Shown: piece by piece, positions 32,219 through 44,900 of the stretch | Layout of the letters: every line of letters starts with the position of its first letter | How positions within the stretch are numbered: the stretch's first letter is position 1 | NCBI RefSeq assembly: GCF_004011695.2 | Contig: NC_082409.1 | Location: forward strand, 620,001 to 684,000 | Direction of reading: 5' to 3' | DNA from: Ascochyta rabiei | Lineage: Eukaryota; Ascomycota; Dothideomycetes; Pleosporales; Didymellaceae | Length of the DNA: 64,000 nt | Notes under the pieces: model-generated | Told to the model about the DNA's origin: nothing | Seen by the model: only the letters and a program-made list of their open reading frames with translations | Databases searched by the model: none | Position numbers and translations under genes: made by a program

Positions 32219-32602
32219 TTATAATGTTGCCGCTGCCTCGATGGCCCCGGCTGCCTTGAAAGCTGTTTTATTTGTAATGACAATCTCGACAGGATATTTC
32301 CATTCCATGAACTTGGCCCAGCCTGTGTACAATCAGCGATCTTTGTATTTCCGCATATCATTGAATGACGTACCGTAGTATGCAAACTTCCGTCCAAAGT
32401 ATTTCCCAATGTATGGTACCATGACCATGGTCAGCAGCAACTCCATCTGCTGCAATGACTCCCGCCATTCTCTTTCTGCGTCTGAAACATATTCGTCTTC
32501 GTCGACTGAGGAACTCGTGGAAGAGGAGGGAAGGGAGTCCATGTCGGCCTCGGAAGAGCTGGCATGCGGCTCGATGAAGCTGTGGCTGTTGCTCAGAGAC
32601 AT
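32219..32602 (-). CDS. mim2: Mitochondrial outer-membrane import factor Mim2-like
   Basis: Two exons: 32602-32374 and 32322-32219, total 110 residues. A Ser/Asp/Glu-rich cytosolic N-terminus (about 45 residues) leads into REWRESLQQMELLLTMVMVP, a single membrane helix ending YIGKYFGRKFAYYG, and across the splice WAKFMEWKYPVEIVI. This matches Mim2, the small partner of Mim1 that inserts alpha-helical proteins into the mitochondrial outer membrane. The name rests on remembered family pattern. The start is shared with a 370-bp bidirectional promoter opposite eIF2-beta. Confidence 0.75.
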
Positions 32603-32972
32603 GGCGGTGGTAGTGGCAGCGTGCAGATTCGGGAAACAAGGTGTGACTGTGGCGATAGCGGTTTGCTACCGCAGCTGCATCGATGGAGCTGAGGGTCTGG
32701 CAGTACGGGGTCAAAGCTACCCCGGCGCGCGTTTGGTGATGTGAAGCCGAGCGCAGCAGCCAATGAGCGAAGGTGGGGCTTAGCGTGTTGTGGCTGATCT
32801 CTTGGCAGTTGCGTTCGACTCACAGCATGCGGCAAAAAGAACTGAAAGTCAAGCTCCGTCTCAGCGACTCCACACCCACCACCTGACCTACCACTAACCC
32901 GAATACTGGGGCTCACTGTTCAGGAATCCACCCTTATACACGACAGCAACAAACCCAGACACGACCGCAATC
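32603..32972. promoter_or_regulatory. Bidirectional promoter MIM2 (-) / eIF2-beta (+)
   Basis: 370 bp between two divergent start codons, no other ORF of interest. C/A-rich just before the eIF2-beta ATG (ACAGCAACAAACCCAGACA), as in highly expressed genes. Confidence 0.6.
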
Positions 32973-34227
32973 ATGGCTGATACTGTACGTCATTTCGAGC
33001 CCCACGTTCACATTCGAAATACAACATCCCCTCGAGGAGCACGTCTACTCTCTCGAAATACCCCCTTACCTGCTCACCGTCAACTGGCCTGCTACGAACA
33101 CAAACTCTGACACGGTTGAACAGGAATCTGCCGAGCGCAAGCCCCGGAAGTCCGTCGCATTCTCTGAGGGCACCACAATCGTCGACAGCGATGGCCAGGT
33201 CACCGAGTCGAAAGAGACCAACGGTGGTAAGTCATCCGCTGAGAGCCACTCCACCGGCTCGCCTGCACTTGCGGGTAAACACCCATACACATGCGCACAC
33301 ATTGAACGTTAGGCTGACATGCGGGGTTATAGGCGATGACAAAGACGTCGAGGAAGTCACTGAAATGTTTGCCGACCTAGCCAAGAAGGTACGAACGCGA
33401 CCCTACAGACCAGATACAAACGACAAAACTGACGCACGGACAGAAGAAGAAGAAGTCGACCAAGAAGAAGGAGGGCGAGGAGGGCGAGGACGCCGCTGAA
33501 GGCGATTTCTCTGCGCTGAAGAAGAAGAAGAAGTCGAGCAAGAAGAAGGTCGAGGATGACTTCGAGGCCAAGCTCGCTGCCGCTGGTGGCGATGCTGCTG
33601 AGGAGGAGGCACCCGCTGCCGAAGAGGAGGAGGTCCAGGAGGGCGACATGATGAAGGGCACAGGCATCTGGTCGCACGAGAGCACAACCCCCATCAAGTA
33701 CGACATGCTGCTGAACCGATTCTTCACCCTCCTCCACTCCCAGCACCCCGACCTTGCCGGAAACAGCGTCAAGAGCTACAAGATTCCGCCGCCGCAGTGC
33801 CTCCGTGAAGGAAACAAGAAGACCATCTTCGCCAACATCGCCGAGATTTGCAAGAGGATGAAGCGTACCGACGAGCACGTTACTCAATTCTTGTTCGCCG
33901 AATTGGGTACCAGCGGTTCCGTCGACGGTTCTCGTCGTCTGGTCATTAAGGGTCGTTTCCAGCAGAAGCAGATCGAGAACGTTCTCAGGCGGTACATTGT
34001 CGAATATGTCACCTGCAAGACCTGTCGCTCTCCAGACACAGAGTACGTTGATTGCGTGGTCTTTTCCGAATACGCGTGTATGCTAACGTTGACGTAGTCT
34101 TTCCAAGGGTGAGAACCGTCTCAGCTTCGTCACTTGCAACAGCTGCGGTTCCAGGCGTTCAGTACAGGCCATCAAGACTGGTTTCTCTGCACAGATCGGA
34201 AAGAGAAGGAGGATGATCAAGACCTAA
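32973..34227 (+). CDS. sui3: Translation initiation factor eIF2 subunit beta
   Basis: Five exons: 32973-32984, 33124-33226, 33333-33388, 33444-34042 and 34098-34227, total 299 residues. The first exon encodes only MADT. The N-terminal half carries the lysine blocks [11 protein letters not shown] and [10 protein letters not shown] that bind eIF5 and eIF2B-epsilon. The conserved core is [59 protein letters not shown], and the zinc ribbon [10 protein letters not shown]...[10 protein letters not shown]. eIF2 brings initiator tRNA to the 40S subunit. Two lysine blocks are visible here, against three in yeast. Splice sites are canonical and the length is normal. Confidence 0.95.
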
Positions 34228-35032
34228 TGAGTTCACGTTTGCGCTTCACAAATATCGACATGCGTTTGCTTGGCTGGGTTGGCGGGCGCTGCGGATGTCA
34301 TGGCGGCTCGCTCGTTCGGATAAACTGTGGCAAGGGGAGCGGTATACGAAGAGCCTGGTGTACAAGACTACATAGGAGTGGTTTATGTCTATTCGCATTG
34401 ATGATACAACCTAAAGTTCATCCACTTGGTGTCCTCTCTTTCAATTACTGCGTCTTGATTCATCATGTCCAATACATATGACTAGAAAACCGAGGAAATT
34501 ACACAGCCCGTCGGTGCCAGCAAATCAGGTCCAGATATCGGTGCGGGAAATGGAGTAGGCGCTTGCGTGCGGGACGCCAACGCTTGGACCCTAACCCTGG
34601 CCAGAAGCTCCGGGAGAGCTTTAATGTTTCCTCGGCCAACGTCTTTGACACAGCACGCTTGTATCCGTTAAGACGTGTGTTCCAGTGGCCCAAGATAGCT
34701 CTGGAACTCAGGAGATCAGCATCGTCACGCTGTGCAACCCGAGTAAGCTGTAGCATAGGTCAGGAGAACAATGCGGCGTCCCCTCTATTCGGCGGCTACA
34801 TACCCCGCTAGTCAACAGCTATGGATGATTGAGGCTGAGCTTGACACGAACAGGTAATGAGGGGCGCGGCGGGCGGTTATATGTGCTGACCATGCGCCTG
34901 TCGTCGGTTCTGTTCGGAGCTCCAACTTGTTTCCCTTCGCAATACCCTCCCAGCTCTCGACGTAGGTTGTACACGCGCTGGTCGCTTAATAAACAGCTGT
35001 TTGCAAGTCCATCTAGACTTCAGAAAGACACA
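34228..35032. other. Intergenic, no gene seen
   Basis: 3' flank of eIF2-beta and promoter of AIM24. A plus-strand ORF at 34563-34811 has no family features. Confidence 0.55.
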
Positions 35033-36482
35033 ATGTCAGGTTTCGGAGGAAACCCGCCGCCAGGTGGAAACTTCTACCCTCGTGAGCTTTATGCGTGGCA
35101 CTTTTGTCGACATGAACTGATCAGTTGCAGCACCACCAGAGAAGGGTGGATATGGTACGCAGCTCCATACTGCTAGCAGCCATATCACACTAATCCACGA
35201 TAGATCAACAACACGGTCAACAGCAGTATTTTGCGCCTCCGCCAGGCGGCCAATCATACCCTCCACCTCCGTCGTCTCCTCCTGCGCAGCAACATCAACA
35301 ACAGCAGCAGTCACAGCACTATCCTCCTCCACCAGGTGGACAGCAACAGCAATATGCGCCGCCTCCAGACCACACCCAACAACACTTCCCGCCGCCGGGC
35401 AGCGCGCCTCCTCAGCACCAACCACAACAACAACCACAACAACACCAGCAGCAACACCAGCCGCCGCCGCAGCTATTCCCCGAGAAAGGGCCCTTGAGCC
35501 CTTTCGGCACCCCGGCACCAACTCAAAGTCCTCTTCAACACCCAGGCATACCACCACAGCAGATCAGCCAGCAGCAGATACAACCACAGCAGCAACAGGT
35601 CCAGGCCTCCCAACCACAGTTTGCAGGCACAGGGAGCACATCTGCTGACGATGTCGGAACCTTCAATGGCGGAAGCTACCGAGTGAGCCACAGGAACACG
35701 AACACAATCCTCACAGTGCAACTTGCAATCGGATGTCCCCTTACCGCGAAACCTGGTATGTTCTTCCTGGTCCCTGAGTCCGAGTTTAGGGAGCAGTGCG
35801 ACTAACAGGCATATAGGCGTAATGATAGCGATGACCCCGACTATAACCCTCAAAGGCACCATGAAATTCTCTTTTAAGAAAGTTCTCACCGGAGGCGAGA
35901 TGTCTAAGTCAATCTACACCGGTCCCGGCGAGTTGCTTCTCGCGCCTGCTGCCATCGGCGACATAACCATCATCAAGCTTGGGGGCCATGAGCAATGGAG
36001 CGTGGGTAAAGACGCGTTTCTGGCATGTACACAGGGCATTGTGACCGAGTACAAGAGTCAGGGTGTGACAAAGGCGATGTTCAGTGGCGAGGGATTGTTT
36101 GTGTACAAGATTTCGGGTCAGGGCATCCTTTGGTGCACCAGTTTTGGCGCGATCATCCGGAAAGATGTGAGTCACCCAAGTTCTTCGTCATTCTTCCAAA
36201 ATAACGGTCCCCTCCTTGTTTCCGTTGTACGTGGTCTGGTACTAACAGCCTGAACAGTTGCAAAAAGATGAAAAATACATAATCGATAACGGCCATCTTG
36301 TTGCTTGGAACTGCAAGTACGTCCTTGAGCGTGTCGCGTCCGGCGGCATCGTGTCGAATATGATGGCAAGTGAAGGGCTGGTTTGCAAGTTCACAGGCCC
36401 GGGGACGATCTTCATGCAAACAAGAAACGCTCAGGCTTTCGCGGCGTGGCTTGCAGCTAACTCTGCGAATGCAGCGATGTAG
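35033..36482 (+). CDS. AIM24-family protein with Pro/Gln-rich N-terminus
   Basis: Five exons: 35033-35081, 35131-35154, 35204-35755, 35817-36166 and 36258-36482, total 399 residues. Residues 1-180 are PPPGG/QQQ-rich and disordered. From about 185 the AIM24 (TRAP-like) beta-sandwich begins: [60 protein letters not shown], then [14 protein letters not shown] and [16 protein letters not shown]. Yeast Aim24 supports MICOS in the mitochondrial inner membrane. This protein lacks a clear presequence, so it may belong to the cytosolic AIM24-like branch common in filamentous fungi. Its stop lies 94 bp before a 77-copy ACT array, probably within or near its 3' UTR. Confidence 0.85.
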
Positions 36483-36575
36483 TAGAAGAGCAGATTCTTT
36501 TCAATACCTGAATGAAGGCAAATTTCGAAACAACTAAACTGCCGTATTCAAGACTGGAGTATGAAACACTCAAGA

Positions 36576-37726
<1,151 letters not shown>

Positions 37727-38401
37727 ATGTCTTTTCTTCTTCGAACCACCCGCTTCATTGCATCAACCACACCACGCTTTAGCACGCCCATCACGCAACG
37801 AACCTTCAGCACAACACTCAAGATGTCTGCTACTATCGACTCCAACCTCCTCTCCCAGATTACCGCTGCTGAGAAGACTCTTACCAAAAAGGATGGGCCC
37901 ATCCCCAACGGTCCCACCGCTCGTGCTCAGAAGCATGTCGGACAGCTGCTCACTGCTCAAGTCATCCGTGAGATCACCGACGCTGAGAAGGAGATCACCG
38001 GTTCTGAGCGTCCCACCAAGGGTGGCCCAACAGCGGTTGCCCAGAGCATCTTGACGAATGAGGGCACCACTGGCAGCAGTAGCAATGGCACGCCCATCAC
38101 ATCGAACGCCAACCCCAACCAGACTTCGAGCAACGGCCCTAGCGGCTCCGAACAGCACAACGGTATCCTTGATTCCGCAACACTGCACAAGATCACAGAG
38201 GCGGAAAAAGACATCACTGGCAAGGGGCGACCTGTGAAGGGTGGCCCGACAGCAAAGGCCCAGCAGCATGCCAAGGAGCCCATCACGAGCGAGGCCCTAC
38301 ATGACATCACCGAAGGTGAGAAGAAGATCACAGGTGGCGAGAGGGTCAAAGGTGGCCCTACGTCGCAGGCCCAGAGCGAGCTTGGAAAGAGCAGGAACTA
38401 G
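37727..38401 (+). CDS. Seed-maturation-protein (SMP/LEA)-repeat protein, probably mitochondrial
   Basis: Intronless, 224 residues. The N-terminus MSFLLRTTRFIASTTPRFST is rich in Arg/Ser/Thr without acids, a good mitochondrial presequence. Four repeats follow on the plan ITxAEKxITGxxRPxKGGPTAxAQ: ITAAEKTLTKKDGPIPNGPT, ITDAEKEITGSERPTKGGPT, ITEAEKDITGKGRPVKGGPT and ITEGEKKITGGERVKGGPTS, joined by hydrophilic linkers (Asn/Ser/Thr-rich). This is the SMP repeat of late-embryogenesis-abundant proteins, which protect proteins and membranes during drying. A second in-frame Met before SATIDSN (residue 33) could give a cytosolic form. Role in conidial stress tolerance is inference. Confidence 0.8.
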   Translation: MSFLLRTTRFIASTTPRFSTPITQRTFSTTLKMSATIDSNLLSQITAAEKTLTKKDGPIPNGPTARAQKHVGQLLTAQVIREITDAEKEITGSERPTKGGPTAVAQSILTNEGTTGSSSNGTPITSNANPNQTSSNGPSGSEQHNGILDSATLHKITEAEKDITGKGRPVKGGPTAKAQQHAKEPITSEALHDITEGEKKITGGERVKGGPTSQAQSELGKSRN

Positions 38402-38649
38402 ATTAGATATGAGATGACGTTATCGCTGTACGATTAAAAGACGAAGCTTTAAGACGGATGACGAAACTGTGTACAACATGAGTGTGCATGATTCGACCTG
38501 TTTTATAGATACAATACCCGATATAGCAATCAGAAGATATACACGTCCTGGAAATCTATTATAGCAAATAGTGATACATTACTCGATGCACCTATACCCA
38601 TGTCATTGTTTGTCCGCCAACATCCCGCCCTTATAGTTGACCGATTTCA
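38402..38649. other. Convergent 3' intergenic region
   Basis: A/T-rich 3' flanks of the SMP-repeat gene and the aldo-keto reductase gene; no feature. Confidence 0.5.
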
Positions 38650-39914
38650 TTACTCTCCTGGAGCCTTCAGCTCCTTGAACGGTTTGTCCAGCGCACCCTG
38701 ATGTGGAGGGATGGGTTTTGGACCCTCGACAAAGTCAAGATAGGTGATATTGTTGATGAACCAGCCGTCCTGAGGACCAAGCACCGATTTATTCGCTGGA
38801 CCAAGGAAGTCGTGTGGAAAGCCCATCTCAAACCCGTATGCGTTATCGATCTTGTTCATCTCCTCCTCATCGAGCCTGAGTTCAAGTGCTGCAATGTTAC
38901 CCTCGAGGTGGTCTACCTTCCTGCCGCCTACAATGGGAAACACATACGGACTCTTGTGCATGACATACGCCAACGCAATACTCGTCATCAACGTGCCCTT
39001 TTTGTTTGCAATCTCCTCCAGCACAAGGCTCACCTTCTCTTCCTTCCCCGTAAATGCGACTCTGACGAAGTTCTTCCGGCCTTCACCACTCTCACGCTGC
39101 TCTTTCGTCTTGAAGCCTCCACCGCCAAGTGCACCCCAAGGAGCGAGCGCCATGCCCTCAGTGAGGCACATGGGGATGATTTCGCGCTCGAAAGAGCGGT
39201 CGGCAGCGGACCAACGACCTTGGTAGAGTGAGAACTGGCGTAGACCGTGTTGGCGCGCGTAGCAATTTGCTTTGACGACCAGCCAGGCTGGGGTGTCGGA
39301 GATACCGAGATAGATCACTTTGCGGGCTGTGCAGAGATCGTTGAGATTATTCATTAATTCCGGGATGCTGGTGGTGTAATCCCAGAGATGAACGTAATAC
39401 TATGGCTGTGGTTAGCGTGAGTGCGACATATAGCTGGAGGACATGTGCTTACAACGTCAATGTAAGTCGTACGTAAATTCTTCAGCGAGCGCTCAATGGA
39501 AGTATAAATATTCTTCGCGCTATTCCCCGAATAGTTGTCCTTCATGACCCCTTTTCCCTCGAACCTTCCCTCTTTCTCGCGCTGCTCAGCAGCACTTTGC
39601 ACGCCAGTGAACTTGGTGGCAATCACCATCTCATCTCGTCTTCCTCTAGCCTCCATCCATTCACCGAGCCATTGCTCGCTCTCGCCCAGCTGGTAATTGA
39701 CAGCTGTGTCGATGAAATTACCGCCTTGTTCGTAGAAATAGTCCAGCATGGCAAACGCCGTCTCTTTTGTACATTCACCAAGCGCCTCCTTCCATGAATC
39801 ACCGAAGTTCATTGAGCCAAGACATAGTGGAGAAACGCGAACACCAGCAGTTGGAGATAGAACGCGATGACGGCCAAGTAGTGATTTGGGGGTCTCGAGG
39901 GTGTTGAAAGACAT
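38650..39914 (-). CDS. Aldo-keto reductase (AAD/norsolorinic-acid-reductase-like)
   Basis: Two exons: 39914-39453 and 39399-38650, total 403 residues. The catalytic tetrad is visible: Asp and Tyr in NFIDTAVNYQ, Lys in VIATKFTG, and His in YYVHLWDY, which exists only after splicing (YIDV|YYVHLWD). C-terminal cofactor-side residues lie in SIALAYVMHKSPYVFPIVGG and KVDHLEGNIAALEL. The subfamily of aryl-alcohol dehydrogenases (Aad14-like, norA/stcV-like) fits length and the opening SPLCLGSMNFGDSW. It reduces aldehydes or ketones with NADPH in the cytosol. Neighbours are not biosynthetic genes, so a general detoxification role is more likely than mycotoxin synthesis. Confidence 0.9.
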
Positions 39915-40766
39915 GTCGCTGGACTGTAGGAGCTTACTGAACCGATAATCGGTAACAATACACCTGAGCCTTGAAACGAGGTTAGATGACCGAGGTCTCG
40001 AAGGGTTGACGTCGCAGCCTCTTATACTTAATGATCACCATAGGAGTTCAGTCCGGTTGACGTTGCCACACTTGCTAATTGCCGCATACCTTAACTCCGC
40101 ACTGCGGGGTCAATGATATCGTAAGGACGGGTCAGAAATGTCAGAAATTTGAGCACAAAAGTTCCAAGAACTGCCCGCATGGCATCATATTGGACCCGGT
40201 CTTAAGCTCAACCTTCGCTTTGTGGCTTAAAGAGAGAGCCGTTAACCCCGCAATCACCGTATGCTGAACGGTCGCACTGAGACTCGGATGCAGGTAGAAA
40301 TTAAAGGCTGTCACAGCCATTGAACAATCCGAACTAAGTGAGTTTCATCTTGACGGTGAGAGAACGAGCCTGGTAAAGGAGATTGGGTGGAAGAAGCAAG
40401 GGCAGGCTGCGGCAACCGGGAGTGCGTCAGCACACTTCGAGGCGCCCACACCTGTCATCATTGACGATTGAAAGAGCATTATTGTTTCGAAGCGCCATTC
40501 CCTTGTAATCGGAATTACGATATGCTGTGATTGTAGTCCAGCATTCGCGCCTATATCGGCAACAAGAGCTGCTTCGCAACGTCAAAGATAGTAGATCTGT
40601 AGCCGCAACAGGGAAGGCATTTCGAGAGATGATCATATTGCAGGTTGCTGTGTTTACTGCCAGAATATCTGCGCAAGCTCAGGAGTCTCAAGCAGAGCTG
40701 AATTATAGTTCGCTCTTGGAACCTAGAAAAGTATCAGTCGTGTACCAGAGGCTGCGACTCATAGGG
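39915..40766. other. Intergenic, no gene seen
   Basis: 0.85 kb; two overlapping small ORFs near 40430-40870 share sequence with the 3' end of the next gene's opposite strand. Confidence 0.55.
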
Positions 40767-41937
40767 TTACTCACTTTTAGAGGCCTTTCCTTCAGTGCGA
40801 ACAATATCTGCGATCGTACTTTCAAGCGAACCCCCATTTGGCTTCCATCTGAGTTTCCTCTGAGCAATTGATGATCGTGTACGAGCGTTGGTACCCCATA
40901 GAATCGACGCGTGGCCGCTCAAGGTGTCAGCTTTTGCCGCATTAATTGTCTCAAGACTATCGCCAGATTTGACGAAGCCTTGCTTGTGCGCTTCTTTTGT
41001 GACCAAAGCACTCAACTCTCCAAATGCCTATCCTGTTAGTAACACGTCCACTAGAATTCACGTCCGAACTCACCAGCTCGCCATTCTTGACGTTGAAAAC
41101 GCCATCCTTGTTCCAGAAACCGTCTTTGCCATCTCTGGCCGCTCTGACCAACATGGAAACTAAATTAGCCAGATCATGAACGTGGATATTACTCCAAATG
41201 TTTTTGCCCTTGTTCAGCTTGAAGCCATGAGCAAGATTCAACGTTGCTTTCGCAATCTCTGGTGCCTGGATGCTTCTCTGGTTCACTGGGCCTCTGCCGA
41301 CACCGTAAATGAGGGGCCTAATAATCAGAGCTGTCTTGACCGACGAGGGTGCTTGTGATAGAACGAGATTATCTACCACTCGCTTGCGGTTATCCTGAAT
41401 GATGGACAGAATCTTGTCCTGATCTTTGAGGTCATTATAAACATCGTCGGTAGCATAGCCAAAACGGCCTGATGCGATCTCATCTACTGGGTAGACTGTT
41501 GCTCCTGACATTTGAATCCAAAAACTGGGCTTTTGCATCTCCTTTTGCCGTGTTTGCAGGCCTTCGGCAATGGCATTCGCGCTTGCCGCATGCCCAGTAG
41601 CAGCAAAGTCTCAGAATTATGTTAGCCTGATGTAATATAAACATCGATGAAGGACGAATACATACTCAGAACGATATCTGCGGCCTTGGACTGCTCTTTG
41701 ATTAAATCGGTGTCGTCTAAGTCTCCTAATATAGTCTTGACGTCTGGGTACGCCAACTTCACTTGCTCTGCTTTGGTGGCGTCTCGAACGAGCGAGGTGA
41801 TGTGTAACCCAGAGTGTCCAGCGCGCGCTAGAGTGTGAAGGACCTCTCCGCCGATATAGCTACGAAATGCCAGCAACACATCCGAAGCTTCGGCTATCAT
41901 TATACCCGGTAGCGCCTGTAAGGAAGATATTAGACAT
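40767..41937 (-). CDS. NAD(P)-binding epimerase/NmrA-like protein
   Basis: Four exons: 41937-41906, 41859-41666, 41609-41074 and 41027-40767, total 340 residues. Splicing the first 46-nt intron builds the cofactor motif NIFLTGATG|YIGGEVLHTL (GxxGxxG), which is broken if unspliced. LVRDATKAEQ and LGDLDDTDLI follow the second and fourth strands of an extended SDR. Later text is YGVGRGPVNQRSIQAPE and WSNIHVHDLANLVSMLV, as in NAD-dependent epimerase/dehydratase (NmrA-like) fungal proteins. The catalytic YxxxK is not evident, so it may act as a redox sensor or regulator. Soluble, no signal sequence. Confidence 0.8.
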
Positions 41938-42335
41938 GCTGAAAATAGTAGTTTTGGTGTGTGAGAATTGTGATTGAGACCTGGTCAATTTGTCTGCTAT
42001 TGATATTCCTACTTGATGAGTCGATTGAGTACTTTAAACTCCATCGGTCTTGATTGGTAAGCTTTGTATTGATTTGTAGGCGATGAAGCGACAAGTGTTG
42101 GGAAGGTGCTCGTCTTGATGCACTCGGAATCTCCTACCTGATGCAGCTTAGTTCGCCCCGCAAAGCCCAAAGTCAACCAATGAACGCTACGTGAGGTGGA
42201 ATTCTCCAGTGACTTGTCAAAAATCTGCGATGAAACGGGAGATTTGTATGCCTAAGTCGTTCAGTTGAATCCTCCCTCAAAGAGTCGTTGCTGTACAGCA
42301 CGCTCCTTATTGACGTCATAATGATTAGGCCAACC
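41938..42335. other. Divergent region between the NmrA-like gene and the C6 pseudogene
   Basis: No supported ORF. Confidence 0.5.
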
Positions 42336-44747
42336 ATGCCACCCAGCAAGAGTTGAGGTGCAACTCGAAAACGCACGCACAACCTTGGTGGATGTGCAAC
42401 TTGTCGATGTCGCCACGTCAAGCGCGATCATGCCCGACCTATGTGCGCTACCTGTTGCAAGGCGGGACTGGTGTGTGGCGGTTATCCCTCGCAAATTTGA
42501 TGGGCGTCCATGTCATATGGGCCGTCGAGGCCTTTATCGCAACTAACTCAGCGTACGTAAAGCAAACGACAACAAACAGTTCTTGTTGACAAGTATATAG
42601 AGACGATTGAAACCTAAGACGCGACAAGCTGTCCGATTCAAGATCAACTTCCCACTGTGTCTGAAGTAGATCAGTCAATCATCAGTCCGAATCCTAACCA
42701 AGAAAGTGATACAAGCAATCTTATGGTTGATTATGAGGATCTACCCTTTGATAAAGGATCACTTGACGTTGGTAACAACAGCAATGTATCAACGAACGCG
42801 ACAAATCCGGAGAACACCACTGTCTTACCTCATGAACCGGACTTGTTCCATCGTTCTTCAGTTGGTTCTATGTCAGATCTCGAGTTGTTGTTCGATTCCT
42901 CTAACGGACTCATCTAGAACGGCTTGTTTGATACTACCTTTGACATGACGATGCCCGTGATCCATGACCAGCTTCACGATCAGTCCTACGGTGATCGATT
43001 AAGTCTTCTCGCACACGTTGCTAATCAGCCTCAAAATCAAGATCTCGCCACTCATGCGTTCGAATACCCGTTGATCCCAAATCAGTTTTACGAGGAACAG
43101 AGCCTAGGTACGTCGAGTATGGTGTTCGATTCGCAACCGCCACCATATGCTCTGACCGAGCTCGATGAAGCACAAGTGCTGCACGATGCACAGTTCTTAC
43201 TGCAATACTTCCGGGATACCATTGTCCCACATTTTGGACCAGTGCCTATGACCTCTAAATCGCCTTGGGAAACGCTTAACTGGAGCAACGCTGTGCAGAC
43301 CTATGCTGAGTTGACGTGGCTTTGTAACCCAAATGTCAGACACGCTAACAAAGCGAATTTGTTCGTCCTCCTGGGTTGTTCTGCTCACATGGTGGCAAGG
43401 GCGCCACCGTCATCAGGCGATTTGGACCCCAAGACATCTATGCAAATCCTTGGGTATGTCTCCAAACGAGCGAAACGACACATGCAAGAGTCTTTGAGGT
43501 TAGAGACTTCTGGTGACGGGAAAGCAAAGTATAAAGACCAACTAATGGCTATCTTCAGCCTCATAGCGCTTGCTGTTAGTCGACCGAATATCGTCTTTTT
43601 CCATCCAGCTGACCGTGCTTAGACCGAAACTGGCAATGTAGTAGATGTTAGATGCTACTTGATAGATGCCGAACGTCTCGTGAGATTGCGAGGCATCACA
43701 AAGCACAAAGCTTCCCGCAGAGCTCGGCTTTTACATCACGTGTATACATGGCTCCGCATCATTGGGAAGAATACGTTTGTTCTGCATGACCACAAAAACC
43801 CTCTATTGCAGGGCAAGATCGAAAGAACGTTCCGCAATAAAACCTCTGCTCCTGTCATCGGCTCATGTGAAGCCGGTCAAGACGTCACTGCGTCGCACAA
43901 ACACTCCCAATTAGGCGACTTCCTTCGTATAAAATCGCATGGTACAGATAGCGACGATGAAGCTGAGGCACATAAAGACCATGAGACCTGACTTCAGGAT
44001 ATACATCTGGAGGACTCTCGTGCCTGGTTTAACACGCTTTACATGGATGTGTATGGAATACCGGAAATTTGGCTTAGCTATGTCTCACAGACCACAAGGG
44101 TGGCAAACATTATGGATTATCTAGATGAGACTTCGGTACAGCCGACCCGAACATTCCAAGAATGCCTGCAGAGAAAGACCACACAACTCGAGAATCGTAT
44201 CTGCTCTCTCTCTGCTAAGTATAGCAGCTCTGGGGATTCGTCACCATCTCGTACCAATCAGAGCGGATCTACAATTCCGAGACCGCCGGTAGCAAGTCGA
44301 GCTATGATTCGCGCGATGACCTCAGCTCTGGTCATATTGTTCTGCCGAAGGATCCGAAAGGTCCATCCATTCATTCTACAGGCACATGTCAACGACGTGA
44401 TCGCGGCTTTGAAAGATTTTGACCTTGCTCACAATGTTTGCGATATCAAGTTGCCTGGAACCCCATGGCTGGCCTTTGTTGCAGGCTCTGAGGCCATATC
44501 AGCGACAGCTCGAGATTGGTTAATGAGTTGGATACAGAAAGGCGCGAGTCAATCTGCGTCCAACGGCTTCACTACCTCTCAGCAAATCATGCGCGAGGTG
44601 TGGGATTATCGCGATAGAGTCGAGAAGAGTGTCGGGAATGATCCAGTCAGTCCGTCTGAACAGCGAGCGTCTGGGAAAAAGAGGAAAGACATCTACTCTT
44701 GGGTGGACGTACTACGAGAGGGTAACATTTGGCTTATGCTATACTGA
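42336..44747 (+). pseudogene. Zn2Cys6 (C6) fungal transcription factor, five nonsense codons
   Basis: A single reading frame carries recognisable C6-factor text from ATG 42336 to the stop at 44745-44747. The binuclear zinc cluster is GGCATCRCRHVKRDHARPMC-ATC-CKAGLVC with the third zinc Cys changed to Arg (VKRD where VKCD is usual). A possible intron donor (GTACGT) is at 42553. The body includes FLLQYFRDTIVPHFGPV, TETGNVVDVRCYLIDAERLV, RLLHHVYTWLRIIG and the C-terminal WVDVLREGNIWLMLY, as in ARGRII-like Fungal_trans_2 factors. In-frame stops occur at 42354, 42498, 42915, 43620 and 43989; four of them interrupt conserved segments. No frameshift is needed. Probably a former local regulator of the neighbouring oxidase/lyase genes; now dead. 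Confidence 0.8.
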
Positions 44748-44900
44748 AGCTGATTATGACGCTCGATGAGCATCTTCAGACAGCAAATATGGTCTACGTC
44801 TCAAAGGCTTTGGTAGACTGGCGTGGCCCTCACTTTCGCTGAGCATCGAGTTGGTTGTGTAACAAGCTCGCATTTCATCGAGTTCTACATATACCGTGAT

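Noticed and set aside
38650..39914. Mycotoxin-cluster reductase
   Set aside because: The aldo-keto reductase resembles norsolorinic-acid-reductase relatives, but no polyketide synthase or other cluster gene is near.
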